Shown one piece after another: positions 1 through 12,174 of a stretch of DNA of 64,000 nucleotides. The position numbers were made by a program, and so were the translations under genes. This DNA is from Microvirga puerhi. Its GTDB lineage: Bacteria; Pseudomonadota; Alphaproteobacteria; Rhizobiales; Beijerinckiaceae. The notes under the pieces are model-generated. The model saw only the letters and a program-made list of their open reading frames with translations, ran no database searches and had not been told where the DNA came from. The stretch lies in NCBI RefSeq assembly GCF_020089865.1, contig NZ_JAIRBM010000015.1:49556-113555 (forward strand), read 5' to 3'. How positions within the stretch are numbered: position 1 is the stretch's first letter; each line of letters begins with the position of its first letter.

Positions 1-90
1 CTGATCTGCCGCCGGCTCCCTCGATTCTTGAGGGAGCCGACCTTTTCTCCACCTCCGGCGTTGGCGTTGAAACGAACCGGAGACTGCATC

Positions 91-645
91 ATGGCGAAGG
101 CGAAAGGCTACGGCGAGACGCGCGCCTACAATGCGCCCCTGAAGACCGACACGTACATTTTCCAGGACAACGGGCTCATTCCCAACAGCCGCCTGCCCTT
201 GATCGTCCGTCAGGGCGCCATCACGCCGGGAAGTGACGACCCGGCGAAGCCGTTCGAGGAAACCTTCCGCAGGAACGGATGGACCGGCACCTGGCGCAAC
301 GGGATATTCGATTATCACCATTATCATTCAACCGCCCACGAGGTGCTGGGCATCGTGTCAGGCTCCGCCAGCGTCCGCTTCGGCGGCGAGAGCGGCGAAA
401 TCATCGGATTGACGGCAGGCGACGTGGTCATCATTCCGGCCGGCGTCGGACATGCGCTGCTCAACCAGAACGGCGATCTTCTGGTTGTCGGCGCCTATGC
501 GGACGGTCGCGAATACGACACCCTGACCGATGACCCGAACGTCATCGCCGAGGCGCGCCGCCGGATCGCCCAGGTGCCGCTTCCCGACACGGATCCCATG
601 GACGGGGCCGGTGGGCCCCTGACGAAGCTTTGGACGCAAGGCTGA
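91..645 (+). CDS. cupin domain protein
   Basis: A 184-residue single-domain cupin of unknown substrate. Cupin motif 1 is visible around residues 76-90 (YHHYHSTAHEVLGIVSG, with His77, His79 and Glu84 as likely metal ligands) and motif 2 at 110-121 (GDVVIIPAGVGH, His121). The start at 91 was chosen because the cupin body begins there and a purine-rich GGAGA lies about 8 bases upstream; an in-frame start at 28 would add 21 low-quality residues. It probably is a cytoplasmic metal-binding protein of the YjlB-like cupin group. It stands alone, ahead of a methyltransferase gene 84 bases downstream. Confidence 0.85.
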   Translation: MAKAKGYGETRAYNAPLKTDTYIFQDNGLIPNSRLPLIVRQGAITPGSDDPAKPFEETFRRNGWTGTWRNGIFDYHHYHSTAHEVLGIVSGSASVRFGGESGEIIGLTAGDVVIIPAGVGHALLNQNGDLLVVGAYADGREYDTLTDDPNVIAEARRRIAQVPLPDTDPMDGAGGPLTKLWTQG

Positions 646-729
646 TCCACATCTTCGTCGTTTAGAATACGGCCTGATTCCGTCGCCACCCTCTCGCGCT
701 TTGACGGATCATGATCTAGGACTCTCGCC

Positions 730-1419
730 ATGAACTGGCGAGATTACTGGAATCAGGACACGCCGATCTATGCCAGCGAGCGGCACAAGCTCCTGCATTA
801 TCGGCTCGTGGCCAACGACATCATCAGCCTCATTCCTTCGCCCGACGCGCGGATCCTGGATTATGGCTGCGGCGAGGCACTATTCGCGGACCGGGTCGCG
901 GCGCGCTGCACCCACCTCTACCTCTCGGACGCGGCGCCGCTCGTCCGCGACCGGCTCACCGAGCGTCTCGGTGACAATCCGAAGGTCTCAATCCTGGCCC
1001 CGGAAGATCTCTCGACGATTCCGGACGCCTCCCTCGATCTGATCGTCGTGAATTCTCTGCTGCAGTATCTCTCGCTCGAAGAGCTCCGCGCGGTCCTGCA
1101 GATCTGGCGCGCCAAGCTGAAGGCGACGGGCAGGCTGGTGATTGCGGATGTGGTGCCCCCCGACCTCCGGCCCGTGACGGACGCGAAGGCGCTTCTCTCC
1201 TTCGCCTGGACGGGCGGGTTCCTCATGGCCGCCTTGCGCGGCCTCGTGCGCACGGCACTGTCCGACTACCGCAAGATCCGCGATGAGATCGGCCTGTCGC
1301 ATTACAGCGAAGCGGAGATGCTCGACATCCTGCGGGATGCCGGCTTCACCGCCGAGCGCGCCGAGCGCAATTTCGGCCACAACCAGGCACGGATGACGTT
1401 CGTGGCGACGCCGATCTAG
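730..1419 (+). CDS. class I SAM-dependent methyltransferase
   Basis: A 229-residue Rossmann-fold methyltransferase. Motif I is RILDYGCGEA at about residues 41-50, followed by an acidic motif and a post-I segment (LDLIVVNSLLQYL, about 101-113) typical of methyltransferase type 11/12 domains. The substrate is not evident. AGGA lies 8 bases before the ATG. Its last four bases overlap the stop of the convergent MFS gene on the other strand. Confidence 0.85.
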   Translation: MNWRDYWNQDTPIYASERHKLLHYRLVANDIISLIPSPDARILDYGCGEALFADRVAARCTHLYLSDAAPLVRDRLTERLGDNPKVSILAPEDLSTIPDASLDLIVVNSLLQYLSLEELRAVLQIWRAKLKATGRLVIADVVPPDLRPVTDAKALLSFAWTGGFLMAALRGLVRTALSDYRKIRDEIGLSHYSEAEMLDILRDAGFTAERAERNFGHNQARMTFVATPI

Positions 1420-2657
1420 GCGGCCTTGGCCGAAAGGCGCGCAGTCCGCCGGTCGCTCGCCAGCGACATCGCGAAGACGCCGAGGCCGCACACCGCGAGG
1501 ATCGCGCCGACCCAGCCAGTCGAGGCGAAGCCGTAGCCGGCGGCGATCGCCAGGCCGCCCAGCCACGCGCCGAGCGCATTGGCAACATTGAAGGCGGAGT
1601 GGTTGAGGGCTGCCGCGAGAGTCTGCGCATCGGCGGCCACGTCCATGAGGCGCGTCTGCAGCGCCGGCCCGATGGCGACGCTGCATCCGACCAGGAAGAC
1701 GCAGATGGCAAGCATGACGGGATTGGTGGCCGTCAGCGACAGCACGCTCATCACGACAATGCTGAACACGAGCGTGCCGCCGATGGTGCCCATCAGCGAT
1801 TTATCGGCGAACCAGGCGCCGACGAGATTGCCGATGATCATACCCGAGCCGAACACAGCCATCATGAGCGGGACGGCGGTTTCGGGAAGCTGGGCGACCT
1901 GCGTCGCCGTGGAGGCGATGTAGGAGAAGACGGAGAACAGGCCGCCGAAGCCGACGGCGCCGATGGAGAGTGTGTACCAGACCTGCCTGCGCCTGAACGC
2001 GCCGAGCTCGCGCATCGGGCTCGCCCCCTCCTGGACCTTGTCCTTGGGCAGGAAAAGCCAGATCAGCAGGACGGTCAGGGCACCGAGGAAGCCCACGACC
2101 CCGAAGGCTATCCGCCAGCTCATGGCCTGGCCGAACCAGGTCGCCAGGGGCGTGCCGATGAGGGTCGCGATCATCAGGCCCATCATGACCCGCGCGACCG
2201 CCTGCGCCCGCTTGTTTGGCTCGACGAGGGATGCTGCGACGAGAGCGGCGACGCCGAAATACGCCCCATGCGGCAGGCCGGTGAGAAAGCGGAGAATCAC
2301 GAAGGAATCGAAGGTCGGCGCCATGGCGCTGACCACGTTGCCGATCGCGAACACGGCCATCAGCAGGAGGAGCAATGTCCGGCGTGCAAGCTTTGCGGCC
2401 AGAACCGCGATGATCGGTGCACCCACCACCACGCCCATGGCATAGGCGCTGATGGCATGTCCAGCCTGGGGCGTTGTGACGGCGAACTCATCGGCGACGT
2501 TGGGCAGCAGCCCCATGATGGCGAACTCGCCTGTCCCGATTCCAAAACTGCCGACGGCCAGCGCCAGTTCGATCAGGGCCGTGGCGATCCGAGAGCGCGG
2601 GCGGGCCGGTGCGGAGGCAGCGACAATGACGTCGTCCGCGCATGAAACATCCGACAT
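1416..2657 (-). CDS. MFS efflux transporter, AraJ/YdhP-like
   Basis: A 413-residue polytopic membrane protein with about 12 hydrophobic segments. It has the DHA1 layout: a segment beginning FGIGTGEFAIMGLLPNVA, and an ALGAWLGG segment near the end. Members of this group export sugars, purines or drugs; the substrate cannot be told. The start at 2657 has GGGAG six bases upstream; the longer reading from 2702 adds no membrane segment. The 3' end overlaps the convergent methyltransferase gene by four bases. Confidence 0.85.
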   Translation of the reverse strand: MSDVSCADDVIVAASAPARPRSRIATALIELALAVGSFGIGTGEFAIMGLLPNVADEFAVTTPQAGHAISAYAMGVVVGAPIIAVLAAKLARRTLLLLLMAVFAIGNVVSAMAPTFDSFVILRFLTGLPHGAYFGVAALVAASLVEPNKRAQAVARVMMGLMIATLIGTPLATWFGQAMSWRIAFGVVGFLGALTVLLIWLFLPKDKVQEGASPMRELGAFRRRQVWYTLSIGAVGFGGLFSVFSYIASTATQVAQLPETAVPLMMAVFGSGMIIGNLVGAWFADKSLMGTIGGTLVFSIVVMSVLSLTATNPVMLAICVFLVGCSVAIGPALQTRLMDVAADAQTLAAALNHSAFNVANALGAWLGGLAIAAGYGFASTGWVGAILAVCGLGVFAMSLASDRRTARLSAKAA

Positions 2658-2866
2658 GCAAGCTCCCGCTTTTCGGAAATACGATGAACGCAACCAGATC
2701 ATAGGACAAGCGAAACCGGGCTGCGACCCGGCACGGTCCTAGGCGAATCCGATGGGTTGGAACGAAGGCGATATATTGCACTGCGAAAGGGAATCTGACG
2801 ACCGCCCGGGAGCGCAGGCCAGGGCTGCACGCACTGCCTGGATCGGCGAAACTTTAGGCAAAGGCG

Positions 2867-3262
2867 CTAGGCAAATGTCCACGCCTTGTGCGCCAGGAAG
2901 CTCCACAGCATGACGATGCCGGTCGTAACGAGCTGCGCCGCGAGATAGGGAGCGCCGAGCCAGACCGTGAAAACCTGCATGAACAGCCAGGTCAGCAGGA
3001 ATCCGACGAAGGCAACGGCCGCAAAACGCCAGGTTGCCTCCCGGTGTGGGCGGTTGCTCTCATAGGTATGCCGCCGGTTCAGGGCATAGGACACGAGCCC
3101 CCCGGCCACATAGCCAGCGAGCGTCGCCGGGACGGGAGCACTGCCGGCGCCCTCGACCAGCCCGATCAGAAGCCCGTAATGGACAATGGCAGCCGCAATG
3201 CCGACGCCGAAGAAGGCGACGAACTGTCGGGCGAGGCGGTGAAGGGAGGAAACGGGCGTCAC
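2867..3262 (-). CDS. GtrA family membrane protein
   Basis: About 131 residues with four hydrophobic segments. It contains GtrA landmarks: RQFVAFFGVGIAAA at the start, GYVAGGLVSYALNRRHTY in the middle and a basic end (LAHKAWTFA). GtrA proteins are thought to flip polyprenyl-linked sugars for cell-surface polysaccharides. The GTG at 3262 is preferred because GGGAG precedes it by four to five bases; an ATG at 3310 would start inside the palindromic repeat that follows upstream. Confidence 0.85.
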   Translation of the reverse strand: MTPVSSLHRLARQFVAFFGVGIAAAIVHYGLLIGLVEGAGSAPVPATLAGYVAGGLVSYALNRRHTYESNRPHREATWRFAAVAFVGFLLTWLFMQVFTVWLGAPYLAAQLVTTGIVMLWSFLAHKAWTFA

Positions 3263-3310
3263 GGCTCTCCCATAGCGGTTTGAAACCGCCGGGTCACCCT
3301 TCGATGTCAT

Positions 3311-3458
3311 TTTGTCATTCCGGGGCCGCTTTAGCGGAGCCCGGAACCCATATCCACTGAGCTTTACGAATTAAGCGCAATGGCAGCCGCAGCCCCTATC
3401 CTGAGCTGTTGGCGGTTATGGGTTCCGGGCTCGCCTTCGGCGCCCCGGAATGACAAGG
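3311..3458. repeat. MITE/REP-like element with long terminal inverted repeats
   Basis: The left end starts with GTCATTCCGGGG and runs on to GGAGCCCGGAACCCATA. The right end is the inverted counterpart, GGTTATGGGTTCCGGGCTC followed by GCCCCGGAATGACA. The arms are about 40 bases each and enclose about 60 bases of spacer. A second member with the same arms lies at 38879-39052. No coding capacity is seen. Such intergenic palindromes are common in this bacterial group; this one lies between the GtrA gene and carB. Confidence 0.8.
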
Positions 3459-3722
3459 CGTCGTGCTGACCTCTCCCAGGTGAGGGCAGCGCTTTCTCCG
3501 GAGAAGTCTCCCCCCTTCACCCTGCCCCTCTCCCCACGAGAGAGGGAGGGCCGCGAAGCGACAATGGTCCGGCTGAAATCTGGGCACAGGGTGTCTTGCC
3601 CCTTCCTTTACGGGGGAAGGCCGTGTAAGAGCCTCTCTCAACCTTCAATCTGACAATGTGCCAGCTGCGCTTGGAAGCGCCGCATCATGCGGCCGCGCGG
3701 CTGGATACGCCTGGGTAGACTT
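3459..3722. other. intergenic stretch before carB with GC-rich repeat-like sequence
   Basis: No gene is seen. The part at 3470-3620 has the pattern of another interspersed non-coding repeat (gaggtgag/ctctccc type, with CCCTCTCCCCACGAGAGAGG forming a local palindrome). The carB promoter should lie in the last hundred bases, but no clear sigma-70 site stands out. Confidence 0.5.
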
Positions 3723-7180
<3,458 letters not shown>

Positions 7181-7193
<13 letters not shown>

Positions 7194-7208
7194 GGACTGG
7201 CCTATAAT
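7181..7208 (+). promoter_or_regulatory. probable greA promoter
   Basis: A perfect TATAAT at 7203-7208, ten bases after the carB stop, with a weak -35 (TTACTT, 7181-7186) 16 bases upstream. It would start a leader of about 80 bases ahead of greA that contains the hairpin at 7246-7284. Confidence 0.55.
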
Positions 7209-7245
7209 CGAAACTGCGAAGCTTCACGGAAGTTTTCGTTGATGA

Positions 7246-7284
7246 GCGAGGACGTCGGAAACGACGGCCTCGCGCCTCTTTTTT
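7246..7284 (+). terminator. intrinsic terminator-like hairpin in the greA leader
   Basis: GCGAGG (7246-7251) pairs with CCTCGC (7268-7273), and inside it CGTCG pairs with CGACG across a GAAA loop. The stem is followed by a run of T to 7284. It can end carB transcription. Because a promoter-like TATAAT lies just upstream, it could also work as an attenuator for greA. Confidence 0.75.
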
Positions 7285-7294
7285 GACGAGACGA

Positions 7295-7771
7295 ATGATG
7301 GACAAGGTCCCTCTGACGATCAAGGGTTTTGCGGCGCTCGAGGACGAGCTCAAGCACCGGCAGCAGGTCGAACGCCCGCGGATCATCCAGGCGATTTCGG
7401 AAGCTCGCGCGCTCGGCGACCTGTCGGAGAACGCGGAATATCACGCGGCCAAGGAAGCCCAGTCCCTCAACGAGGGCCGGATTCTGGAACTCGAGAGCCT
7501 GATTTCCCGTGCGGAAGTGATCGATATTGCCAAGCTCTCCGGCGATCGGATCAAGTTCGGCGCGACGGTGAAGCTGTTCGACGAGGACACCGAAGAGGAA
7601 AAGACCTACCAGATCGTCGGCGACCCTGAGGCCGACGTGCGCTCGGGCCGGGTCTCGGTCTCCTCTCCCATTGCGCGCGCCCTGATGGGCAAGACGGTCG
7701 GTGATACGGTCGAGGTGACGACCCCTGGCGGTGGTAAGTCCTACGAGGTCGTGGGCGTCCGCTTCGGCTGA
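7295..7771 (+). CDS. greA: transcription elongation factor GreA
   Basis: Rescues backtracked RNA polymerase by stimulating cleavage of the transcript 3' end. At 158 residues it is exactly family length. The N-terminal coiled coil ([16 protein letters not shown], then [20 protein letters not shown] with the acidic tip) and the FKBP-like C-terminal domain ([15 protein letters not shown]) are present. Two adjacent ATGs (7295 and 7298) are possible; a TTG at 7283 lies in the terminator T-run and is unlikely. The gene is 101 bases after carB. Confidence 0.96.
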   Translation: MMDKVPLTIKGFAALEDELKHRQQVERPRIIQAISEARALGDLSENAEYHAAKEAQSLNEGRILELESLISRAEVIDIAKLSGDRIKFGATVKLFDEDTEEEKTYQIVGDPEADVRSGRVSVSSPIARALMGKTVGDTVEVTTPGGGKSYEVVGVRFG

Positions 7772-7796
7772 TCTATATCTCTGGGAGGGGCATGAA

Positions 7797-8339
7797 GTGG
7801 ATGACATTGCCATGCTCCCCCTTTGCCGCCGATCCCTTCTGAAGAGCCTGACGATCGCGCTCCTATGCGGCGCGATCCCGGGAGCCGCGCGTGCGCAGCT
7901 CTTCGCCCCCGCTCAGCCCTTTCCGCAGTATTTCTCGTCCTTTGCAGTCGATGTGAGCGTCCTGAAAGCAAAGGGCCTCGGCCCCTTCGCGGATCTCCTG
8001 GCAGCCTCGGCGCTCAGCCAGCTGCGCGTGTCCTTCGGCGACCGGATCGACCCTCGCGGCCCCCGACTGGTCGTGCGACTGACGTCCCTGTACCAGAGCC
8101 CCTTCACCAACGGTGGCGGCAATCGGCATCGCGGCGGTGGTGGCGGCAGCGACGGCGGAAGTGACTCTCTCGAAGGTGAGGCTCTTGCTGTCGGGCCGCG
8201 GGGCGAAATCCTGGCCCGCCATCCGCAGATGGCGGTGCTCGACGTCGACAGAGGCCCGACGGACCCGGATGAGCCCGGCCGCGCCGTCGCGATCGCCAGC
8301 CACTATGTCCTGTGGCTGCGGCGTCAACTCATCGTTTAA
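7797..8339 (+). CDS. secreted hypothetical protein
   Basis: About 180 residues with an N-terminal signal peptide (RRSLLKSLTIALLCGAIPG, cleaved after GAARAQ), so probably periplasmic. After cleavage come a conserved-looking domain (DVSVLKAKGLGPFADLLAAS), a Gly/His/Arg linker (GGGNRHRGGGGGSDGG) and a C-terminal segment ending LWLRRQLIV. The GTG at 7797 is chosen because GGGAGGGG ends six bases before it; the ATG at 7812 is 21 bases away but gives the same signal peptide. No function is recognised. The gene ends four bases before the convergent Lrp gene. Confidence 0.7.
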   Translation: MDDIAMLPLCRRSLLKSLTIALLCGAIPGAARAQLFAPAQPFPQYFSSFAVDVSVLKAKGLGPFADLLAASALSQLRVSFGDRIDPRGPRLVVRLTSLYQSPFTNGGGNRHRGGGGGSDGGSDSLEGEALAVGPRGEILARHPQMAVLDVDRGPTDPDEPGRAVAIASHYVLWLRRQLIV

Positions 8340-8342
8340 GTG

Positions 8343-8828
8343 TCAGCCGTTCGCCTCGACTTCGTCCTCGATCGGCACCAGCGGCTCGTCCTTGATCAGA
8401 TCGAGAGTGAGCGCCGTACGCACGTTTCGGACATTCGTGAGGCCGGTGAGCTCCGAGACGAGGCCCTGGAAGGCGGCGAGATTGGGCGCCACGCACTTCA
8501 TAATGAAATCGATGTCCCCGGACAGCGTCCAGCACTCCCGGACCATGGTCCAGTCCTTGATCCGCTGTTCGAACTCCTGGAGTTCCTTCTTGCCCTGAAC
8601 GTCGAGCTGAACCATGGCGAAGCAAACGATCTCGAAGCCGAGCGCCTTCGGATCGAGCATCGCCCGATAGGCCTTGATGATCCCAGCCGCTTCCAGCGCA
8701 CGCACGCGGCGCAGGCATGGGGGAGCCGACAGGCCGACACGCCGCGCCAGCTCCACGTTCGTGATGCTGCCGTCAGCTTGCAGTTCCTTCAGGATGGCCC
8801 AGTCTATGGAATCGAGGCGTCCGCGCAC
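8343..8828 (-). CDS. Lrp/AsnC family transcriptional regulator
   Basis: A 161-residue regulator. The N-terminal helix-turn-helix is LDSIDWAILKELQADGSI through NVELARRVGLSAPPCLRRVR, and a C-terminal RAM ligand-binding domain follows (ALGFEIVCFAMVQLDVQG; WTLSGDIDFIMKCVAPNL). GTG at 8828 is the start because GGAGG lies four to five bases upstream. It is divergent from the ELM1-trxB pair, 115 bases away, and may control it. Effector amino acids are unknown. Confidence 0.92.
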   Translation of the reverse strand: MRGRLDSIDWAILKELQADGSITNVELARRVGLSAPPCLRRVRALEAAGIIKAYRAMLDPKALGFEIVCFAMVQLDVQGKKELQEFEQRIKDWTMVRECWTLSGDIDFIMKCVAPNLAAFQGLVSELTGLTNVRNVRTALTLDLIKDEPLVPIEDEVEANG

Positions 8829-8943
8829 ATTACCTCCGGGAAAGGCTCGTCTCGGCTGAGTAGACGTTGTAGAGGGTCTGCACAAGAAGGGCAGGCGATT
8901 AAGTCGCAACGAACTTCATGAACTCCACAGGCACAGTGATCGA

Positions 8944-9954
8944 ATGTTGCGTGATGCCGGCCTCATCTCCTGGGTTCTGACCGACGGCAAGGCCGGCGAT
9001 GAACTACAGGCCCTGAGCGTGGCGGAGGCCCTCGGCCTCATGCCGGAGATTCGCCGCATCCGGCCGCAAGCGCCCTTCAGCTGGCTCATGCCCTGGGGGC
9101 CGATTGACCCGCGGGAGCGCCCAGCTGCCCATAACAGCCCTCTCCTGCCGCCCTTTCCGGACCTGCTGATCGGCTCCGGCCGCCGCGCCGTTCCCTATCT
9201 GCGGTTCGTGAAACATGCTTCCGGCGGGCGGACCTATACGGTGTTCCTGAAGGATCCCCGGACCGGCCCGAAAGCCGCCGATTTCATCTGGGCCCCATCC
9301 TACGACCGGATTCGGGGGCCGAATGTGCTCAATACGCTGACGCCGCCGCATCGCGTATCGGCGGCGCGCCTCGCATCGGCCCGAGCCCACCCCGACGCGC
9401 GCCTGATCACCCTGCCCCACCCCCGGGTAGGCGTCCTGGTCGGTGGCAACAGCCGCCATCATCGCTTCGGACCTGAGGATATCACTGCCTTCACGGCGCA
9501 CCTGGAGCGCTTGGCCGCCAGCGGCGCGGGATTGATGATCTCCGCGTCGCGGCGAACGCCTCCCGCCCTACACGACGCCGTGGCCGATCTCGCCGACCGG
9601 CATAACGCCTTCCTATGGGACGGCACCGGAGAAAACCCTTTCGTGGCACTGCTTGCCCTGTCCGAAGCCGTGGTCGTCACGGCCGATTCCTTCAACATGG
9701 TCGGAGAAGCGGCGGCCACGGGGGTGCCGATCCTGGTCTTCGAGCCCAGCGGCGGGCATCCCAAGTTGCGTATGTTCCTGGATCAGCTTAAGGCCAAGGG
9801 AATTGTGCATGCCTTCGAAGGCCGCCTTGAAGGCACGCCTTACGAACCGCTAGATTCAACATCTTTGATCGCGCGGGCTATCGCCGAAGGCCTGGCCCGC
9901 CACCGCCGCGCTCTCGGCCTGCCCGACGCCGCCTTCGCACTGGAGAACTCCTGA
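8944..9954 (+). CDS. ELM1-family protein (DUF1022)
   Basis: A 336-residue protein of the mitochondrial fission ELM1-like family (COG3660), found in alphaproteobacteria and plants and built like a GT-B glycosyltransferase. Landmarks are the start LISWVLTDGKAGDELQALS, the middle PHPRVGVLVGGNSRHHRFG and ADSFNMVGEAAATGVPILVF near residue 245. The bacterial role is unknown. Its stop shares a base with the trxB start (TGATG), so the two are translationally coupled. Confidence 0.88.
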   Translation: MLRDAGLISWVLTDGKAGDELQALSVAEALGLMPEIRRIRPQAPFSWLMPWGPIDPRERPAAHNSPLLPPFPDLLIGSGRRAVPYLRFVKHASGGRTYTVFLKDPRTGPKAADFIWAPSYDRIRGPNVLNTLTPPHRVSAARLASARAHPDARLITLPHPRVGVLVGGNSRHHRFGPEDITAFTAHLERLAASGAGLMISASRRTPPALHDAVADLADRHNAFLWDGTGENPFVALLALSEAVVVTADSFNMVGEAAATGVPILVFEPSGGHPKLRMFLDQLKAKGIVHAFEGRLEGTPYEPLDSTSLIARAIAEGLARHRRALGLPDAAFALENS

Positions 9955-10916
9955 TGGCCCAATCCCACGCCAAGCTCATCATCATCGGCTCCGGGCCGGC
10001 GGGCTATACGGCGGCGATCTATGCGGCACGCGCGCTCCTGGAGCCAGTCCTGATTTCGGGCTTCCAGCCCGGCGGCCAGCTCATGATCACCACGGATGTG
10101 GAAAACTATCCCGGCTTCGCGGATGTGATCCAGGGTCCCTGGCTCATGGAGCAAATGCGCCTGCAGGCGGAGCATGTGGGGACGAAGATGGTGTCCGACC
10201 ACATCGTGAAGGTCGATCTCAACACCCGTCCCTTCCGGATCGAGGGCGATTCTGGCGACGTCTATACCTGCGACTCCCTGGTCATCGCCACGGGTGCCCA
10301 GGCGAAATGGCTCGGCCTGCCGACGGAGGCCCAGTTCCAGGGCTTCGGCGTTTCGGCCTGCGCCACCTGTGACGGCTTCTTCTTCCGTGGCAAGGAGGTC
10401 GTGGTGGTCGGCGGCGGCAACACGGCCGTCGAGGAAGCACTCTACCTTGCGCATCTCGCCAAGAAGGTGACGGTGGTGCACCGGAGGGATTCCTTCCGTG
10501 CCGAGCGCATCCTTCAGGACCGGCTGTTCAAGCACCCCAATATCGAAGTCGTCTGGAATTCCGCCGTCGAGGAGATCTGCGGCACGCAGGCGCCGCTCTC
10601 GGTAACGCATGTGAAGCTCAAGAACCTCGTGTCCGGCCAGGTCACGGAGCACAGGACGGACGGCGTCTTCATCGCCATCGGCCACAAGCCGTCGACGGAG
10701 CTCTTCGCGGGCCAGCTCGATATGAAGCCGGGCGGATACCTGCTGACCAAGCCGGACTCGACGGCGACCAACATTCCAGGCGTATTCGCGGCCGGCGACG
10801 TGACCGATGACGTGTTCCGCCAGGCGGTCACGGCCGCGGGAATGGGCTGCATGGCGGCCCTGGAAACCGAGCGCTATCTCGCAGCCCTGGAGGTGACTCA
10901 GCAGGCTGCTGAATGA
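9954..10916 (+). CDS. trxB: thioredoxin-disulfide reductase
   Basis: Reduces thioredoxin with NADPH through FAD and a redox disulfide. The 320-residue protein has the FAD motif IIIGSGPAGYTAAIYAARA (residues 9-27), the active-site CATC (Cys136, Cys139), the NADPH motif VVGGGNTAVEEALYLA and the C-terminal FAD motif GVFAAGDVTDD. It follows the ELM1 gene with a one-base overlap and precedes an LsrB-like regulator, the order also known in rhizobia. Confidence 0.97.
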   Translation: MAQSHAKLIIIGSGPAGYTAAIYAARALLEPVLISGFQPGGQLMITTDVENYPGFADVIQGPWLMEQMRLQAEHVGTKMVSDHIVKVDLNTRPFRIEGDSGDVYTCDSLVIATGAQAKWLGLPTEAQFQGFGVSACATCDGFFFRGKEVVVVGGGNTAVEEALYLAHLAKKVTVVHRRDSFRAERILQDRLFKHPNIEVVWNSAVEEICGTQAPLSVTHVKLKNLVSGQVTEHRTDGVFIAIGHKPSTELFAGQLDMKPGGYLLTKPDSTATNIPGVFAAGDVTDDVFRQAVTAAGMGCMAALETERYLAALEVTQQAAE

Positions 10917-10990
10917 TTTCATAACAAGATTTGGTGAGTCTTCGGCCCGAATTCCTATTGCGTCGCGCCGAAGCTGGTAAGAGATAAGAA

Positions 10991-11011
10991 ACCCGGCATT
11001 GTAAGCCGGGT
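10991..11011. promoter_or_regulatory. hairpin between trxB and the LysR gene
   Basis: ACCCGGC and GCCGGGT form a perfect 7-bp stem with a 7-base loop, ending 14 bases before the LysR start. There is no T-run, so it is a weak terminator candidate or an RNA structure in the leader of the LysR gene. Confidence 0.45.
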
Positions 11012-11025
11012 GCCAGGGGAACGCT

Positions 11026-11916
11026 GTGGACTGGGACAAGATCCGGATTTTTTATACGGTTGCAGAAGCGGGAAGCTTCACGCGGGCCGGTGACGATCTG
11101 GGTCTGAGCCAGTCAGCAGTCAGCCGTCAGATCAGTGCTCTGGAACGGGAGCTGAAAGCCCCCCTCTTCCACCGCCATGCTCGCGGCCTGATCCTGACCG
11201 AGCAGGGCGATCTGCTCTTCCGGGCCGCCCGTGACATGCGCATGCGGCTGGAAACCACGAAGGCCCGCCTCGTGGAGACGAGCGAGCGGCCCTCGGGCGT
11301 GCTCAAGGTGACCACCACCGTCGGCCTCGGGTCGATCTGGCTGGCCCAGCGGGTCGCCGAATTCCTCGATCTCTATCCGGATGTCCGGGTCGAGTTGATC
11401 CTCAACAACGAGGAGCTGGATCTGGCCATGCGCGAGGCGGACGTCGCCATTCGTCTCCGTCGGCCGGCCCAGCCCGATCTGATTCAGCGCCGCCTGTTCA
11501 CGATTCACTTCCACGTCTATGCCTCCAACGATTACCTCAAGCGCTTCGGGGAACCGAAGACCCTGGAGGATCTGGACAAGCACCGGATCGTGTCGTTCGG
11601 CGGCCAGGAGCCCTCCTATCTCATGTCGGTGCACTGGCTTTCGACAGCCGGTCGCGAGGGGAAGGAGCCGCGGCAGTATCACTACGTGGTCAACAACATT
11701 ACAGCGCTCCGCTACGCCGTCGAGACCGGTGCCGGCATCGCCGTGCTGCCTGACTACGTGGTCGTCGGCAATCCGCACCTGACGCAGATCCTGCGCGATG
11801 TGGAGATGCCTTCCCTCGACAGCTATCTCGTCTACGCTGAAGAGATGCGCTCCGTCGCGCGTGTGCAGGCCTTCCGGGACTTTCTCATCAGCAAGGCCCA
11901 GCGCTGGACGTACTAG
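11026..11916 (+). CDS. lsrB: LysR-type regulator, LsrB/VtlR-like
   Basis: A 296-residue LysR regulator. The winged helix is at residues 5-64 (FYTVAEAGSFTRAGDDLGL, SQSAVSRQISALERE); the periplasmic-binding-like effector domain starts near residue 92. The name rests on context: trxB upstream and an AbcR-type sRNA plus acyl-CoA ligase downstream, as for LsrB of Sinorhizobium and VtlR of Brucella/Agrobacterium, which activate AbcR sRNAs and respond to envelope or oxidative stress. The start is GTG with AGGGGAA upstream. The protein has no cysteine at all, so the cysteine-based redox sensing reported for S. meliloti LsrB cannot operate here. Confidence 0.85.
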   Translation: MDWDKIRIFYTVAEAGSFTRAGDDLGLSQSAVSRQISALERELKAPLFHRHARGLILTEQGDLLFRAARDMRMRLETTKARLVETSERPSGVLKVTTTVGLGSIWLAQRVAEFLDLYPDVRVELILNNEELDLAMREADVAIRLRRPAQPDLIQRRLFTIHFHVYASNDYLKRFGEPKTLEDLDKHRIVSFGGQEPSYLMSVHWLSTAGREGKEPRQYHYVVNNITALRYAVETGAGIAVLPDYVVVGNPHLTQILRDVEMPSLDSYLVYAEEMRSVARVQAFRDFLISKAQRWTY

Positions 11917-12134
11917 AGCGCATTTCCTGCTTCGAAATATTCCCTCATTCCCGCTCCCGTTTCATCGGATTGTCGAAAATGAGACGCGGGCACGTACTTG
12001 CGCCATCTGCTTTTAAGCATTGATAAGACTGCCGAATCCGAGCTGGATATCCAGCCAAGCTGAATAGCTCGTGCCGAATTTGACAGCTTAACGACACAAG
12101 CCATGCGCATAGTGCAGCCCTTTTATGAGGCATG
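11917..12134. other. intergenic stretch after the LysR gene
   Basis: No gene, terminator with T-run or second sRNA copy is seen in these 218 bases, which are richer in A and T than the flanking genes. In rhizobia two AbcR copies can lie in tandem here; only one is apparent in this genome. Confidence 0.4.
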
Positions 12135-12160
12135 CTGCATTGCAAAAGGGCGCAATGCAG
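12135..12160. promoter_or_regulatory. LysR-type operator before the AbcR-like sRNA
   Basis: CTGCATTGC (12135-12143) and GCAATGCAG (12152-12160) form a perfect 9-bp inverted repeat with an 8-base spacer; it fits the LysR T-N11-A pattern. It overlaps a possible -35 (TTGCAA, 12140-12145) that lies 17 bases before GATATG (12163-12168). The likely ligand is the neighbouring LsrB-like protein. Confidence 0.6.
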
Positions 12161-12174
12161 CCGATATGAGCAGT

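Noticed and set aside
11917..12134. A possible second, tandem AbcR copy
   Set aside because: No terminator and no CTTCCTCCC-type loop is found there.
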